A stretch of 64,000 nucleotides of DNA from Branchiostoma floridae. Lineage: Eukaryota; Chordata; Leptocardii; Amphioxiformes; Branchiostomatidae. Under the pieces are notes generated by a model, which saw only the letters and a list, made by a program, of their open reading frames with translations, did not search any database and was not told the DNA's origin. The translations under genes and the position numbers were made by a program. The stretch lies in contig NC_049997.1 in NCBI RefSeq assembly GCF_000003815.2, positions 10,347,860-10,411,859 of the forward strand, written 5' to 3'. Below are positions 28,516-39,326 of this stretch, piece after piece (position 1 is the first letter of the stretch; the number at the start of each line of letters is the position of its first letter).

Positions 28516-29000
28516 ACAAACGTGGAAAAATGCTATAAATGATATCAAGTTCGCACCGATGAAATTGTTTTGCTCAATATGCAAACCTCTATGCTACAAA
28601 TTGAATGTTATTGACGATACCAAAGTAATATTTATAACTCCTATATCTTGCATTAAAAGCTCAGGTTAACCAAATACATATACAAATGTAGTCATGTCTG
28701 TGGACCAATGTCAATGAGTATCACTGCCACGCCAATAACGAATGGTGCAGTTCATACAACTTCCGCTAGATGACGTCAATGTATCATGGTCTCGTTGAAC
28801 AGCTTCGTTTGGGCAGTGCAATACAAAATATAAACAAAAGTATATAGATGATGTTGGCTTGTTGCTGAAACTTTACCTCCCATTCACAAAGGGGCGATGA
28901 AGATCTAAAAAAAAATCGATATCAACAAAACAATGTGTCTGTGAGGATTCGGAGACTTTATGAATTGGTCAATAAGCGAATGAAGCTGTGAAATAAAACA
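28516..29000 (+). terminator. 3' UTR with candidate polyadenylation signals
   Basis: ATTAAA lies at 28652-28657 and AATAAA at 28992-28997. Either could end the transcript; the choice cannot be made from sequence alone. Confidence 0.45.
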
Positions 29001-29688
29001 ATACTTAAACCATACTTCCGTCTTATACTTATATCTTTTTCCTCCATCTATCTATCAATAAGATAACTGAACGTTTTTGTAAGTTTGTGGAGCCTGTTAT
29101 CCCATACTAAGTTTTCGTATCTGTTCAGTATAGAGACTTGGATCACAGAAGCGACAACAAACATAGCAAATACGCTCTTCTGTATTGTCTTACGGTGTTA
29201 ATGTTAGTCTTATTACTATGCTTTCTATTACTACGTTAAGTTTTAATGTACCTGTGGGTAAATTTTAATTTCCTGAATATGTAATTCAGCGCGCTATGTA
29301 CAGCGCTGCTATGTATTCAGCGATTGGTTACAATCAATAAACTATATATCATAATAACATTACGAGATCGCGACAGTAGTATCCCTTTTCCAAAATTTAT
29401 TTTTCCAATTTACGGCATATATATTTGTTTGTTTTGCATCTGCTTTGTATGATATAAATTTTAATTTTGTATGGTCCGAAACGCGTGGATGTAGATAAAG
29501 TAAAATGTGTCGTTTTTTTTTTTCATAAAACATTTCCTGGTGAGGTCTCTCTTGTTCCGGTAGCTAACAAATACCTCTCTTGGTGACAACTTGTTACCAT
29601 GGTGAGGGTATCGTCGCGTATCGCTGCACATCTGTCGCTAGGACGGGGAGTTCTTTTCTCCGGTTAGAGAGGCCAAATGCAACGTGCC
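29001..29688. other. Spacer between the convergent genes, part 1
   Basis: 29270-29350 has 'cagcgcgctatgtacagcgc' and ends 'caatcaataaactatatatc', which looks like another retrotransposon 3' tail. I cannot show a second copy. Confidence 0.35.
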
Positions 29689-29996
29689 GGGGAGGTATTC
29701 ATTCATGGAATGAAGCCATCACAGTATTGTGGACTCAGCATACTCTCCAAGCAGAGGTTAGGCTCAGGCTGTTTCTTTTAACGTTTTTTTAGTCGTTTTT
29801 ATCGGGCTTTCTATCTTTTTTGATATCTTGCTGTGTCAAAACCTAACTTGGCTGGCGTACTTCAAGAAAAATGACAAAATAAAAAGCCCGATAAAAACGA
29901 CTAAAAACCGTTAAAAAAACAGCCAGCTCTGCTTGGAGAGTACCGGCGGGGCATTCATCCATGGAATGAAGCCATCACGGTATTGTGGACTCAACA
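29689..29996. mobile_element. CTCCAAGCAGAG-family MITE within a long direct duplication
   Basis: The MITE (29741-29942) has ends TACTCTCCAAGCAGAG and CTCTGCTTGGAGAGTA. Its arms include AACGTTTTTTTAGTCGTTTT and GGGCTTTCTAT, with the inverted partners. It is flanked by an approximately 52-bp direct repeat: 29689-29740 and 29945-29996 share 'catggaatgaagccatcac' and 'gtattgtggactca'. Confidence 0.7.
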
Positions 29997-30059
29997 CTGT
30001 TACTGACTTGATTTGTCGGCTGAAAACTGAACCTAGCGTCTGGTGCTCTTAAGCCGGGT

Positions 30060-30405
30060 TCACACTTGCGTTTATATTCAAGTTCGTATGAGGTCCGTGT
30101 GGAATTCTTAGCCTCTACCAGGCTTCACAGGTCGCTGGAAAAATAGGAGAAATCGGATTCGAATACAATTCAGGACGTTTCGATTGAGATCTATCACTCT
30201 TCTTCAGCGTCAGTAGAAATAGGAGAAATAAAGACACGTAACATACCAGAGGAGCTAGTTGTCCGAGGAGTATGGTTTACAACCAGTTGACTCCCCTGGC
30301 ATGTTATCTGGCTATATTTGTCCAATTTCTATCATTTTCCCGGCGACCTGTGGAGCCTGGTCTAGGCTGAGACTTCTATACGGACTTCATACGGACTTGA
30401 ATATA
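30060..30405. mobile_element. Nested foldback element with TAGCCTCTACCAGG ends
   Basis: Outer arms TATATTCAAGTTCGTATGAG and CATACGGACTTGAATATATA face each other. Inner arms CCTCTACCAGGCTTCACAGG and CCTGTGGAGCCTGGTCTAGG lie inside them. The interior includes 'gacgtttcgattgagatcta'. It resembles 14210-14351 and 59281-59430. Confidence 0.6.
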
Positions 30406-32320
30406 TAAGTACCGAAGGCATATATGTTTCCATTGCCATATTCATCCACTATTTATTGTCCCAAAGTTCGGCTTCTTTGTCAAATATAGGTCAATGGTAT
30501 AGTTTGTAAAACAGGATTCTTTTCGTAAAGAGTTACATAATGTTAGGGACAATTAGGTTTTATCATAGAAATATGAACACTGGTACTTTAACCTACTACT
30601 AGTAGTATAAAGGTTGTTTTCCCCTAATCCCCCTCTCTCTCTCGATATCCTGCTCTTCCCCCTCTCTCTCAATCTCTCTATACGTTATTTGGATATATAT
30701 CATTCAACCATAGAAAGAAACAAGTCCACAACACAGCAAATTTGGTGTTTTTTTACCAACCCTTTAATAACTTATGAAAAATCCCGCTTAGATATAGATT
30801 ATCACTCGTTAGCACCAGTTTAAGATAAAAATCGTTCATAAAACTATGCAGAATAACAACATGTGGAATGTTTGTATGAGAAGGTACTACTATACACGGA
30901 ACGTCGTTCCACGTGGTCTAAGCTAACCGTGCGATACAAATTGATATCTGTGTCGGAATTATTCAGAATACAAAATATACTGAAGAGTTTCTGTATATTT
31001 CTTGATACTATAACAGAGATCCTTGGAGCTGCCTGATACGTCTTGTGTTTGCATGTGATATACAGTTTGTAGCATACCGGAAACGTATATGTGCATCAAA
31101 GTAACACCTTAGTAACATATACATGTACATACAATACATTCCCTCGTGACATATGTTACTGCAATGTTTCACATAGTGGATTGTTTCCTCACAAATGAGG
31201 TTTGTCTGGTTTTGACGTTAAACTACATGTAAACATGTTACAAACTACTCTGTCCGTAGGAATGCTGCTACTGTACAGTATATGCTGTCTTCCTAATAAG
31301 AACTTGAAGTGAAACAGAAGTGAAACAGAAGGACTTATGTTACTCTAAAGAATTTATGAATTATCACCCAAGACACAGTGATTTTTCTTATCCTAGGCAA
31401 CTTATACAGGTCAAATAAATTATGGCCATTATAAAATTCATCGCGTAATTCTGCAAAGTGCATAAATTAAAGAAAGCGTAGCATACTGGTATGGACTTGT
31501 TTTTTTTTTAGTTTTCTTGATTCTTAAGACATTGTAGTGAATTATCTCAAATAAATAAACACTAAAATCCTTATAAGGTACAAGTAACACAAACAGACAG
31601 AAACACAGATAAAACGCACTAAAGTAACAATATCCAGACTATCCTATCAACTTAAAAAACAAAACAAATAGAAGACCCACAATAGAAAAAAAGCTATTAG
31701 CTTCATATAAAACACCAAATTACAACCAAATTATATACAATAAATGACATTTTATAAATGTATATAGACCAAAGAGCAAAATAAATACATTTCAACCTCA
31801 TTAGCAGTAGTATGACATTTTCAGAACATCGGCAAAGTTATCCGGTTATGCATTATGCATTGTGATGCAATGTTATCATAAGAAAAGGATCATTTTTTTA
31901 AGTCAAGAAATTCGATCAACATATTGCAAAATTCCATTTTATCAAGGACATGCCCTTGTATTCGTAAATAAAACATCCAGTGCATGGTGGGATCGTTTAG
32001 GGTAAAACAAAATGGCTGACCAAAAGAATTTCATGACGTCACATGCCGATGTTCTTTGACAGGAATACGCCGCAGATAATAACAAATGTTAGATAAATGG
32101 AAGTAGTAAACTAACTTGATCATAATTGCATAGTTAATGTCTCTTTTTGTACTTCTTGTGTGTGCAAATCTAGTGCTTGGAGTCACATTTACAATATTGA
32201 AATACACACCGTACTTCGCGATTCTTCGCATTCTTTTTGACAAAGTACGCCCAAAGTGTGATTGGGACATGTGCGTAATATAGCAGACTAGTATGAATTC
32301 TGAAGTACCTAAATGTTTGT
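30406..32320. other. Spacer between the convergent genes, part 2 (AT-rich)
   Basis: Long AT-rich sequence. No ORF with protein character, no arrays and no paired splice sites. A 'ctctctctc' run lies near 30640. Confidence 0.5.
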
Positions 32321-32326
32321 TTTAAT
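32321..32326 (-). terminator. Candidate polyadenylation signal of the minus-strand gene
   Basis: TTTAAT on the plus strand reads ATTAAA on the minus strand, about 185 bp after the stop codon. It is a common variant signal; no AATAAA was seen nearer. Confidence 0.3.
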
Positions 32327-32511
32327 CTCTTGACAAGAGAATGCCACACAAATGACAGTGCGACCAGTGTCAAATAGGGTGTGCTAGTATTTCAATTCCC
32401 CATTTGACATTTGTTTTCGAACCAATAAAACCATTTTTACTTCTTAGAGTAGACAGAACAAAAATACACCTCTGAAAATATCTCGCCAGGACAGGTATCA
32501 AAGACACTTTT

Positions 32512-35500
32512 CTACACGACCAATTTTTGCAGGAATTTGTCGGTGTCGAAGTAATCGGAGTCGTCGTCTCCGCCACTTTCTGCTTCTGAACTGGACACTT
32601 CTTTCAGGCGGGATTTTGCCAGCGCTTCTGGGTCGATGACCAGGGCTTCGAACTCAAACTTCATTGGCTGATCCTGCTTGTACATGGCTCCTCCCTCTTT
32701 GGGGAAACAGACGCCCCAGTCGGTACCCATGAAGGCGGTGCAGTACTTCCCGTCTTCCTTACACTCGCTGTCAGACTTGCACAGCTGCGGCGTGGTCGTC
32801 TTGACCGGGCAGATGGAGATACCGGGGAAGAAGGCCGGTGCGTTGATCTTCGGCCAGCAGATGCCCTCGTCGTCACCCAGATAGGCGGTACAGTACTCGT
32901 CGATGGCACACGCGTCTTGTTTCTTGCAGAGTTTACAGAGGGTGGACGATGCTGGCTTCTTGTCGGGCTTGTCGTCTCCTTGGCCATCAGAGTCTGGTTT
33001 GTCAACCGGCTGGAACTGGATTTCTGCGACAGGAACTTGAGCAGCGGCCACGGCTACTGGCCAGCACACGCCCTTGTCGTTGCCGAGGTAGGCGGTGCAG
33101 TATTCTTTCGCCTTGCAGTCGTTGTCGTTCTTGCACAGCCTGATTTCCGTGCTCGGCTTGGCGCCATCTCCGTCCCCGTCCCCGCCATCTCCGTCTCCAC
33201 CTCCGCCGAAGTAGTTACAGAAGCTCTGGCCCGGGATGGGGTTGGGAGGGCCCGGGACGCCGGCCTTGGGCCAGCACAGACCCTTGTCGCTGCCCTTGTA
33301 CGCCGTACAGTACTCGGAGCTATCGCACTCGCCGTCGGCAGAACAGAGCTTACACGCGAACGCCGAGCCCGTCACGGATGTCAGCGAACTGGCTTCGCCG
33401 ATCACGGCTACCGGCTGAGCCTGCGCTTCCAGTGCGCTCCCAGAGGGGGCGCTGCTGCCCGAGCTGCCGCTGCTTGGAATGGAGGCAAGGCGAGGGTAGC
33501 ACACGCCGGTGTCGTCTCCCTTGTAGGCCGTACAGTACTCCGTCTCCTTGTTGCAGTCCGCGACGGTCTTGCACATCCTGAAGTTGGGGGAACCGGAGCA
33601 GAGGTCGACGCCTGGGACCAGGTTTTCGGGAACCAGCGGACCCTGGTTGGGCCAACACAACCCCTGGTCCGTCCCCTTGTAGGCCGTGCAGTATTCACTG
33701 GATAGGCACTCTGCGCTGCTGGTGCACAGCTTACACCTCACCTTACCCAGTGGGGTAGAAACAGTGGCCACGGGTTGTGCTTGTGCGGGGAGAAGCAACC
33801 CGAGGTCGGGAGCGCCGTTCTTACACACGGTCTTTCCGGGGATGACGTTGAGCAGACCGAAGCCCTGCCGAGGCCAGCAGACGCCGTCGTCACTCCCGAG
33901 GTACGCTGTGCAGTAGAAGCCGCTACCGCAGACCTGGTCCGTCTTACAGAGGTTGCAGAGGGTGGAGTCGTCGTCTTGCGGCACGGGCTGGTACTGCGCG
34001 GGCGGCACGACTGCAGGAGCGTCTCCTTTCGGGATGCAGACGCCCTCCTGATGGCTGAGCGACAGGAGGAAGGTGTTACAGTACTGACCAACGGGACAGT
34101 CCCGGTCACCGTTGCACCTCTTGGCGGAGTCTGCCGTCATCTGCTTGCAGATGGTTGAGCCAGGCACCTTCGGGGGCGTGGGTCCGCCTTGCCGAGGCCA
34201 GCACAAGCCGTCATCGCTGCCCAGATAGGCGGTACAGTAGTCCTGGGAATGACAGTCGTTGTCGTCCTTGCAGACAGTACAGATGACGTTTCCATTCCCG
34301 GGATCGCTGGATTGACGGAGATGTCCCGTGGCGTCGTCGGCAGCAGAGCGAAGTCCGGTGTTCATGGGCATGCACACGCCGTAGTTGTAATTCCCCATCT
34401 CAGTCCAGGCTCCGTGCAGACAGACTTCACCGAACCCGCACTGGTTGTCCTGGGAACAGTACTTGATGCTCTCGGCTTGGTTTCCTGCCGAGCGCGGGTC
34501 GCTGCTCTGCGGGAGGATCATGAGGTTGCCTCCGCCGGCGTGTCCGGTCAGTGACGGTCGCCAGTCCTTCGGCATGCACACCCCGTAGTCAAACCTGCCA
34601 AACTGCGTCCACTCGCCCCTCACGCACTTGCCTCCGACGGGGCAGTCGTTGTTGCCCTTGCAGTAGATGACTTTGGACGGGCCCTGGGACGGATCAGTCC
34701 CCATGGCACCTGGATCCATGTTTGCCGCGGCCAGGGGTTGGTTGATGAACATGGGGAGACAACGTCCGTCAGGGGAGCAGTACTCGCCGGTGCGGCACTC
34801 TGCGAAGGAGGAACAGCGGGCGTGGGCGACGTTGACGGGCGGGTTTTGTGCGGAAGGCGGCTGAGGGATGGCCTGCTGTCCGGGTACCCTCGGCATGCAG
34901 ACCCCGTAGTCGAACGAGCCGAACTTCTTCCAACTCTCGGGCCTCATCAAGCAGTACTCGCCAACGGTGCACTCAGTGCTGGACTTACAGTAGTGGACCC
35001 TTGGCTGGGCCTGTGGCACCGGCTGGGCCTGTGGGGCGGCTGCGACCTGACCGGATGCCATCTGCTGGTTGGAGAACATGGACTTACAAAGACCCTCGTA
35101 CGAGCAGTACTCGTCCTGGGGACACTGCGAGCTCATGGTGCATGGTGTCATCGCCGCCGGCCTTCTGGGCATGCACACGCCATAGTCGAACTTCCCAAAC
35201 AGACCCTCCCAAGCGCCGAAGAGACAGTACTGTCCGCTGGGACACTCGATGTCGGAGTGGCAGTAGATGATGGAGTTAGGATCTCCCATCTCAGGGAGGG
35301 CGTTTCCGACGGCTAAGGTTTGTCTCTCGTACGGGTCGGCGCCCTGACGATGTTGGACCTCTGTCGGTTCGGATTGGAAGTGCACTGGGAAGTTGTCCGG
35401 TCCGTACTTGTATCCCTTGGGCATGCACACGCCGTAGTCAAGGTAACCGAGGTTGGTCATCCACTCCTCATTCAGGCAGAACTCGCCCGAGGAGCACTCA

Positions 35501-35904
35501 TCGTTGGTGCTGCAGTACTGAACGACTTTGCTAGGGGCGCTCCTGTGCTGTGGCGGTTCGGCGAATTCGGTGAAGTCGAACTTGCTGTCCGGGTAGAGGC
35601 AGATTCCGGAGGCAAGCTTGCTCACCCATTTACACACGCCCCCTGTGGGACACTCCTTGTCGTAGTAACAGTAGTAAAGGTTATACCGACCGGGCTCTCC
35701 GGGAGACATGAGGTTCGTGACGAACGCAGGAGGGTTGCTCTCGCCGCGAGTCGGGGTCTTCGGGACGCAGATGCGGGGGAAGTCGCCGTCCACTTGGTAC
35801 CAGGATGTCGCCGAGCACTTGAAGTTATGACCGCACTCTTGGTCTTCTTTGCACGGGACGAACGGGCTCTGGGTGTCGGTCCATCCGTCAAGGGACAGGC
35901 GTTC
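32512..35904 (-). CDS. Exon encoding all 18 cysteine modules
   Basis: A single 3393-bp exon with no internal stop runs from a TTCTTCTCGCTTCTTTATCAG-type acceptor at 35905 to TAG at 32512-32514. The first codons (ERLSLDGWTDTQSPFVPC) extend the frame upstream of the first in-frame methionine-like codon and hold the start of module 1, so the splice join is needed. The exon is far richer in GC than the flanks, and its third positions are strongly G/C. Large open frames on the opposite strand are a by-product of that bias. Confidence 0.9.
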   Translation of the reverse strand, partial: ERLSLDGWTDTQSPFVPCKEDQECGHNFKCSATSWYQVDGDFPRICVPKTPTRGESNPPAFVTNLMSPGEPGRYNLYYCYYDKECPTGGVCKWVSKLASGICLYPDSKFDFTEFAEPPQHRSAPSKVVQYCSTNDECSSGEFCLNEEWMTNLGYLDYGVCMPKGYKYGPDNFPVHFQSEPTEVQHRQGADPYERQTLAVGNALPEMGDPNSIIYCHSDIECPSGQYCLFGAWEGLFGKFDYGVCMPRRPAAMTPCTMSSQCPQDEYCSYEGLCKSMFSNQQMASGQVAAAPQAQPVPQAQPRVHYCKSSTECTVGEYCLMRPESWKKFGSFDYGVCMPRVPGQQAIPQPPSAQNPPVNVAHARCSSFAECRTGEYCSPDGRCLPMFINQPLAAANMDPGAMGTDPSQGPSKVIYCKGNNDCPVGGKCVRGEWTQFGRFDYGVCMPKDWRPSLTGHAGGGNLMILPQSSDPRSAGNQAESIKYCSQDNQCGFGEVCLHGAWTEMGNYNYGVCMPMNTGLRSAADDATGHLRQSSDPGNGNVICTVCKDDNDCHSQDYCTAYLGSDDGLCWPRQGGPTPPKVPGSTICKQMTADSAKRCNGDRDCPVGQYCNTFLLSLSHQEGVCIPKGDAPAVVPPAQYQPVPQDDDSTLCNLCKTDQVCGSGFYCTAYLGSDDGVCWPRQGFGLLNVIPGKTVCKNGAPDLGLLLPAQAQPVATVSTPLGKVRCKLCTSSAECLSSEYCTAYKGTDQGLCWPNQGPLVPENLVPGVDLCSGSPNFRMCKTVADCNKETEYCTAYKGDDTGVCYPRLASIPSSGSSGSSAPSGSALEAQAQPVAVIGEASSLTSVTGSAFACKLCSADGECDSSEYCTAYKGSDKGLCWPKAGVPGPPNPIPGQSFCNYFGGGGDGDGGDGDGDGAKPSTEIRLCKNDNDCKAKEYCTAYLGNDKGVCWPVAVAAAQVPVAEIQFQPVDKPDSDGQGDDKPDKKPASSTLCKLCKKQDACAIDEYCTAYLGDDEGICWPKINAPAFFPGISICPVKTTTPQLCKSDSECKEDGKYCTAFMGTDWGVCFPKEGGAMYKQDQPMKFEFEALVIDPEALAKSRLKEVSSSEAESGGDDDSDYFDTDKFLQKLVV

Positions 35905-37703
35905 CTGATAAAGAAGCGAGAAGAAGTTAAACTAGATCTGTGATACTTTCATATACATGTTTTTGTCTTTGTTGTGACCTGTACTATAAAGCTCGGTCGG
36001 GCAAAAATGTATAATAGAGGTCTTCATTCATTCAATATTTAACAACAGCAAAATGTATTCTAAGTTTCACTCCGCAAGAATGTACACAGGAACGAGTAGA
36101 GTGGTGTCCTCTATTAAGGCACGTAAGATGGACTTTTTCACCGTTTCAAACTTTCTAGCCTAAAGAAAGACAAGATCTTAATAAATTGATCTCGTTTCTC
36201 GACATACTAGTAAAACGCATACAGGGACGAGTAGCGTGCACATGTCATCTATCCAGGCTCATCAACTGTTCAAACTTTCTAGACCAAAGACCAGATCAGC
36301 ATATTAATAATTGACGTCGTTGCTCAACACAATGTCAGAATGTGCATATAGATATAGGTACAGGTAGAGTGTCAACTGTTTGTGAAAAATATTCTTTGGT
36401 AGAAGGGCCAGGTTAACATCTTGTGCAGCTGCATTGATGGACTACATTGACGAACAACAACACTTACTATACATTTTGTCCTGCCCGCAAAAATATTAAG
36501 AACGATATTTGAAAATATCATCGGAATTTGTTCGTTACTGACACATGTCAATCAGAACCTATCCTCCATTGTGTAAGACCTATTTTTAAAGTATTTCCTG
36601 AAGGCGATCGCGTGACTTGTGAGCCGACCCCCAGGACCCGGTCCCGACAATGTGTCGGATTTGTTACTAGCATGATTTATGACCTATCAATCAGAATAAA
36701 ACTCTCCTGCCCGCAGCTGGACACAAAAGAGGGAAATATGTGACACTAGCAGCTTGCCGCTGGTAAAACTATCACATTTCAGACAGCCGGGGCATTAAAA
36801 GATTCAAAACATTGCAATATAAAGCTTCCGGTGTTGCTCATAACAATATATGACAAGCCACGCCTTATCATTGTTTAGAATTCCTATGACATGATCAAAT
36901 GATGGATTAAAAAGTAATTATGATACATGCTGACAAAGGTTGATACGCAGCAATTAATAATGAGTCTGAGTCTAATTAGCGTCTCTCAATAATTGCCATG
37001 AAATTATCGTCATTGAGGGACGAAATTGCTCGATTCTATTAAGATCTTGGACATAGATTGTGGTTTAACAATTGTCTCCATAGCTTGCGGAATCCAAGGA
37101 GTAGACATCTCTAGTCTTATCACAACCATTTGCATCTGAGTGTTTAAAATCTTGAAAGCCTTTAATAGCTAAGGTAAGATTCTTTTATCAAGGCACTAAG
37201 TGCTTCTAGTGGATTCTATCATTAAAAGGGTTAAAGTATGCAGAGATAATGGCAGCATGCTCTGAAGAAGTTAATCTCAAATTGTTGTAGCTTGAAGATG
37301 TTCAGAGCACTCAAAGAAGTTGACCAAAGTCTTCTTCGTTACACAACCTTACTTGAATTCTTTAGTAAACGTTTCGATGACATCTGTCACCTTCATCAGT
37401 ACAAAATGAAGCAAATACTACCTGTGCGATATGAACTAGATAGAGGCAGTGCAATCCGAACTTAACCTTTATACTGATGATGGCGAAAGATGGTCGTCGA
37501 AACGTTTACTGAAGAATTCAAGGAATGTTGTGTAACGAAGAAGACTTTGTCCAATTGATCTACCAACCTGATGAAACTATTTAATGCTCTAAAGAAGTTA
37601 TTTAGATACTCACATTATGAAGAATCGTAGGGGCGCCAAGTGCGCAGTCTCCAACAACCATCAGGATCAGGATACCACACAGCATCATGGGATTGACCGC
37701 CAT
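32512..37703 (-). CDS. Secreted 18-module cysteine-rich protein (gene span, two coding exons)
   Basis: Joining 37703-37614 and 35904-32512 (minus strand) gives 1160 codons. Residues 1-24 or so are a signal peptide. Eighteen modules of the C-x5-C-x5-C-x(n)-C type follow, joined by Pro/Gln/Ala/Ser linkers. Modules 1-9 (residues about 47-550) mostly end FDYGVCMP, with two short modules (EYCSYEGLC, EYCSPDGRC) alternating with long ones. Modules 10-18 (about 565-1100) carry EYCTAYxGxDxGxCWP. Several of these begin C-x-L-C and have a further cysteine after a PGxxxC linker. The tail is acidic and Ser/Asp-rich (SSSEAESGGDDDSDYFDTDK). There is no membrane segment. It is convergent with, and clearly related to, the gene at 12127-28515. 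A structural, matrix or secretion-product role is possible but not shown. Confidence 0.85.
35905..37613. other. Intron of the 18-module gene
   Basis: 1709 bp, phase 0, GT-AG on the minus strand. 36050-36370 has two or three diverged copies of a roughly 145-bp unit ('cag(g)gacgagtag', 'caaactttctaga/gcc'). A foldback element is at 37320-37554. Confidence 0.7.
37320..37554. mobile_element. Foldback element with about 85-bp arms
   Basis: TTGACCAAAGTCTTCTTCGT, TACACAACC and CTTGAATTCTTTAGTAAACG on the left match inverted text on the right, ending ACGAAGAAGACTTTGTCCAA. The arms include GTTTCGATGACA, a phrase similar to the interior of the element at 30060-30405. Confidence 0.75.
37614..37703 (-). 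CDS. Signal-peptide exon of the 18-module gene
   Basis: The exon encodes 30 residues: MAVNPMMLCGILILMVVGDC then ALGAPTILHN, a clear signal peptide with likely cleavage near ALG-AP. The donor is GTGAGT. The exon extends into 5' UTR to 37720, where a T-rich acceptor (TTTTTTTTGTACTTGTAG) marks at least one more upstream non-coding exon. Confidence 0.85.
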
Positions 37704-38129
37704 TTTGAGGACCAGTAGCCCTACAAGTACAAAAAAAAGCAGGTTGACTTTAGTTAACCATTTTTCACACTTCTAGCTTGTCTACATTACACTTATTTTG
37801 CAAATTTCACACATTTAGCATTCTAGAAGGAAGACGGTTCAGATTTAAGATCTAAATCGAAGATGATCATCTAAGATGTGAGGCTTGTCACTTGGGCGGA
37901 ACCGTTCTTTTGTCAGTGATTGACAGCTTGTTTATACGAGTTACATTATTCTCTATGAATAAGCTCTACAATGTTTGGTGCCATAAATGAAGAGACAACT
38001 TAAAATCCGGTCTGTTACATTTTCCATAATCCTCGCTCGTAAAAAGGAGAAAACAAAGATCATTGACTTGTGCCTATAATTCCTAGGTTCCTAGGTTGGA
38101 CTGCTTAGAGGAAGGGAATAGTATCTAGG

Positions 38130-38425
38130 GAAGAAGGAAGCTCGATCACTGATCACACGACCACAAGTTCCTTAAAAAACAACTACCCACCTGTGCTTAT
38201 TTTACGAAATATTTGGAGGAAGGAAACGATATCTAATGCAGAAGGAAGCTCGACCACTGTGACATCTATCACACGACCACAAGTTCCTTTAAAAACCACT
38301 ACTTACCTGTACTTATCTTAAGAACTGTTTGGAGGAAGGAAGCTCGACCATTATGACAATGACTACACGGCCACAAGTTCCTCTAAAACCACTACCCACC
38401 TGTACGCTACCTGTATATCCTAACT
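38130..38425. repeat. Three tandem copies of about 125 bp, each with a minus-strand splice donor
   Basis: Copies share 'aaggaagctcgacca' and 'cacaagttcct(t/c)taaaa' and end at 'cac(c)tgt(a/g)'. On the minus strand these ends read CAG-GTGGGT, CAG-GTAAGT (near 38306) and CAG-GTGGGT. They lie about 0.5-0.7 kb upstream of the acceptor at 37721, so they may be alternative 5' UTR exon ends. Confidence 0.55.
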
Positions 38426-38615
38426 CGTACCTGGTCTTATGTAGACCTGCTGTTTATGACCCACCTATTGTTATCCAGGGATTACCAAAAGCCACATTGA
38501 ATAGAATATCTATCCCCCTACGGGTGCTGGGCGTCGTCTGCTCATGTGTGATTTGTGCGCTCGGCTAATGCGGACACAATGTTCTATTATATGGTTTGAA
38601 GAGCAGACAAATTAT

Positions 38616-38965
38616 TCATGTGGTCAGGGAGAAGGGGAGGTCTATTCTTACTAGTTACTGTTGAGATGTAACGTTACAGGTATGAGTTTGTGTGATAGGA
38701 ACAGCTTAGAATACTCCAAAGTTGAAGCACTCAAGCTTGTGAGTAAGAGTCGATCACAGTTTTCTTTAGCTTGGCAAGGTAGAGCTATTTCATGTGGTCA
38801 GGGAAGGGGAGGTCTATTTTTTTACTATTTCCTGTTGAGGCGTACAGGTATGAGTTGGTGCGATAACAACAGCTTAGAATACTCCTGATTTGAATCATTC
38901 AAGCTTGTGAAATAAGGTCTGAGCGTATGGCTTTTATTTTACCTTGGCAAGGTAGAGCTATTTTG
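38616..38965. repeat. Tandem duplication, unit about 175 bp
   Basis: 'catgtggtcagggagaaggg' ... 'cagcttagaatactcc' ... 'ttggcaaggtagagctattt' occurs twice with small differences. Confidence 0.75.
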
Positions 38966-39326
38966 TATGCACTATGGAACACCTAGGGTATGGATCAGTG
39001 GTTGTTGACAATTTGGAAGCCTGCCAGAGGTGATTTCCCCAAATCCTACATAGGAGGAGGGGCGTGATTCCCAAAGCGCACCAAGAGGGTTCTATTCAAC
39101 ACCTGAATAGAACCTCCTCGACCAAACAAAAAGTTTTTCGCCCAAAAGGTAAGATCCTAAGTGTCCAGACATTCGCACCACGTCGTGTGTGTCTTGTTCT
39201 TGTGAACAGGTATGGTGGGAAAATCAGCGTTGCGTATCGGGGTAGGTAATTTTATGACCCCAAATATGACCATGGGGACACCATTATCTGTAAACTTTAT
39301 GTGACCATTTTTTCTAGTCATTCTCT

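Noticed and set aside
32917..33705. 262-codon open frame on the plus strand opposite the module exon, and several similar ones up to 35943
   Set aside because: They mirror the GC-biased third positions and repeated modules of the real minus-strand exon. They lack any domain and use no splice signals.
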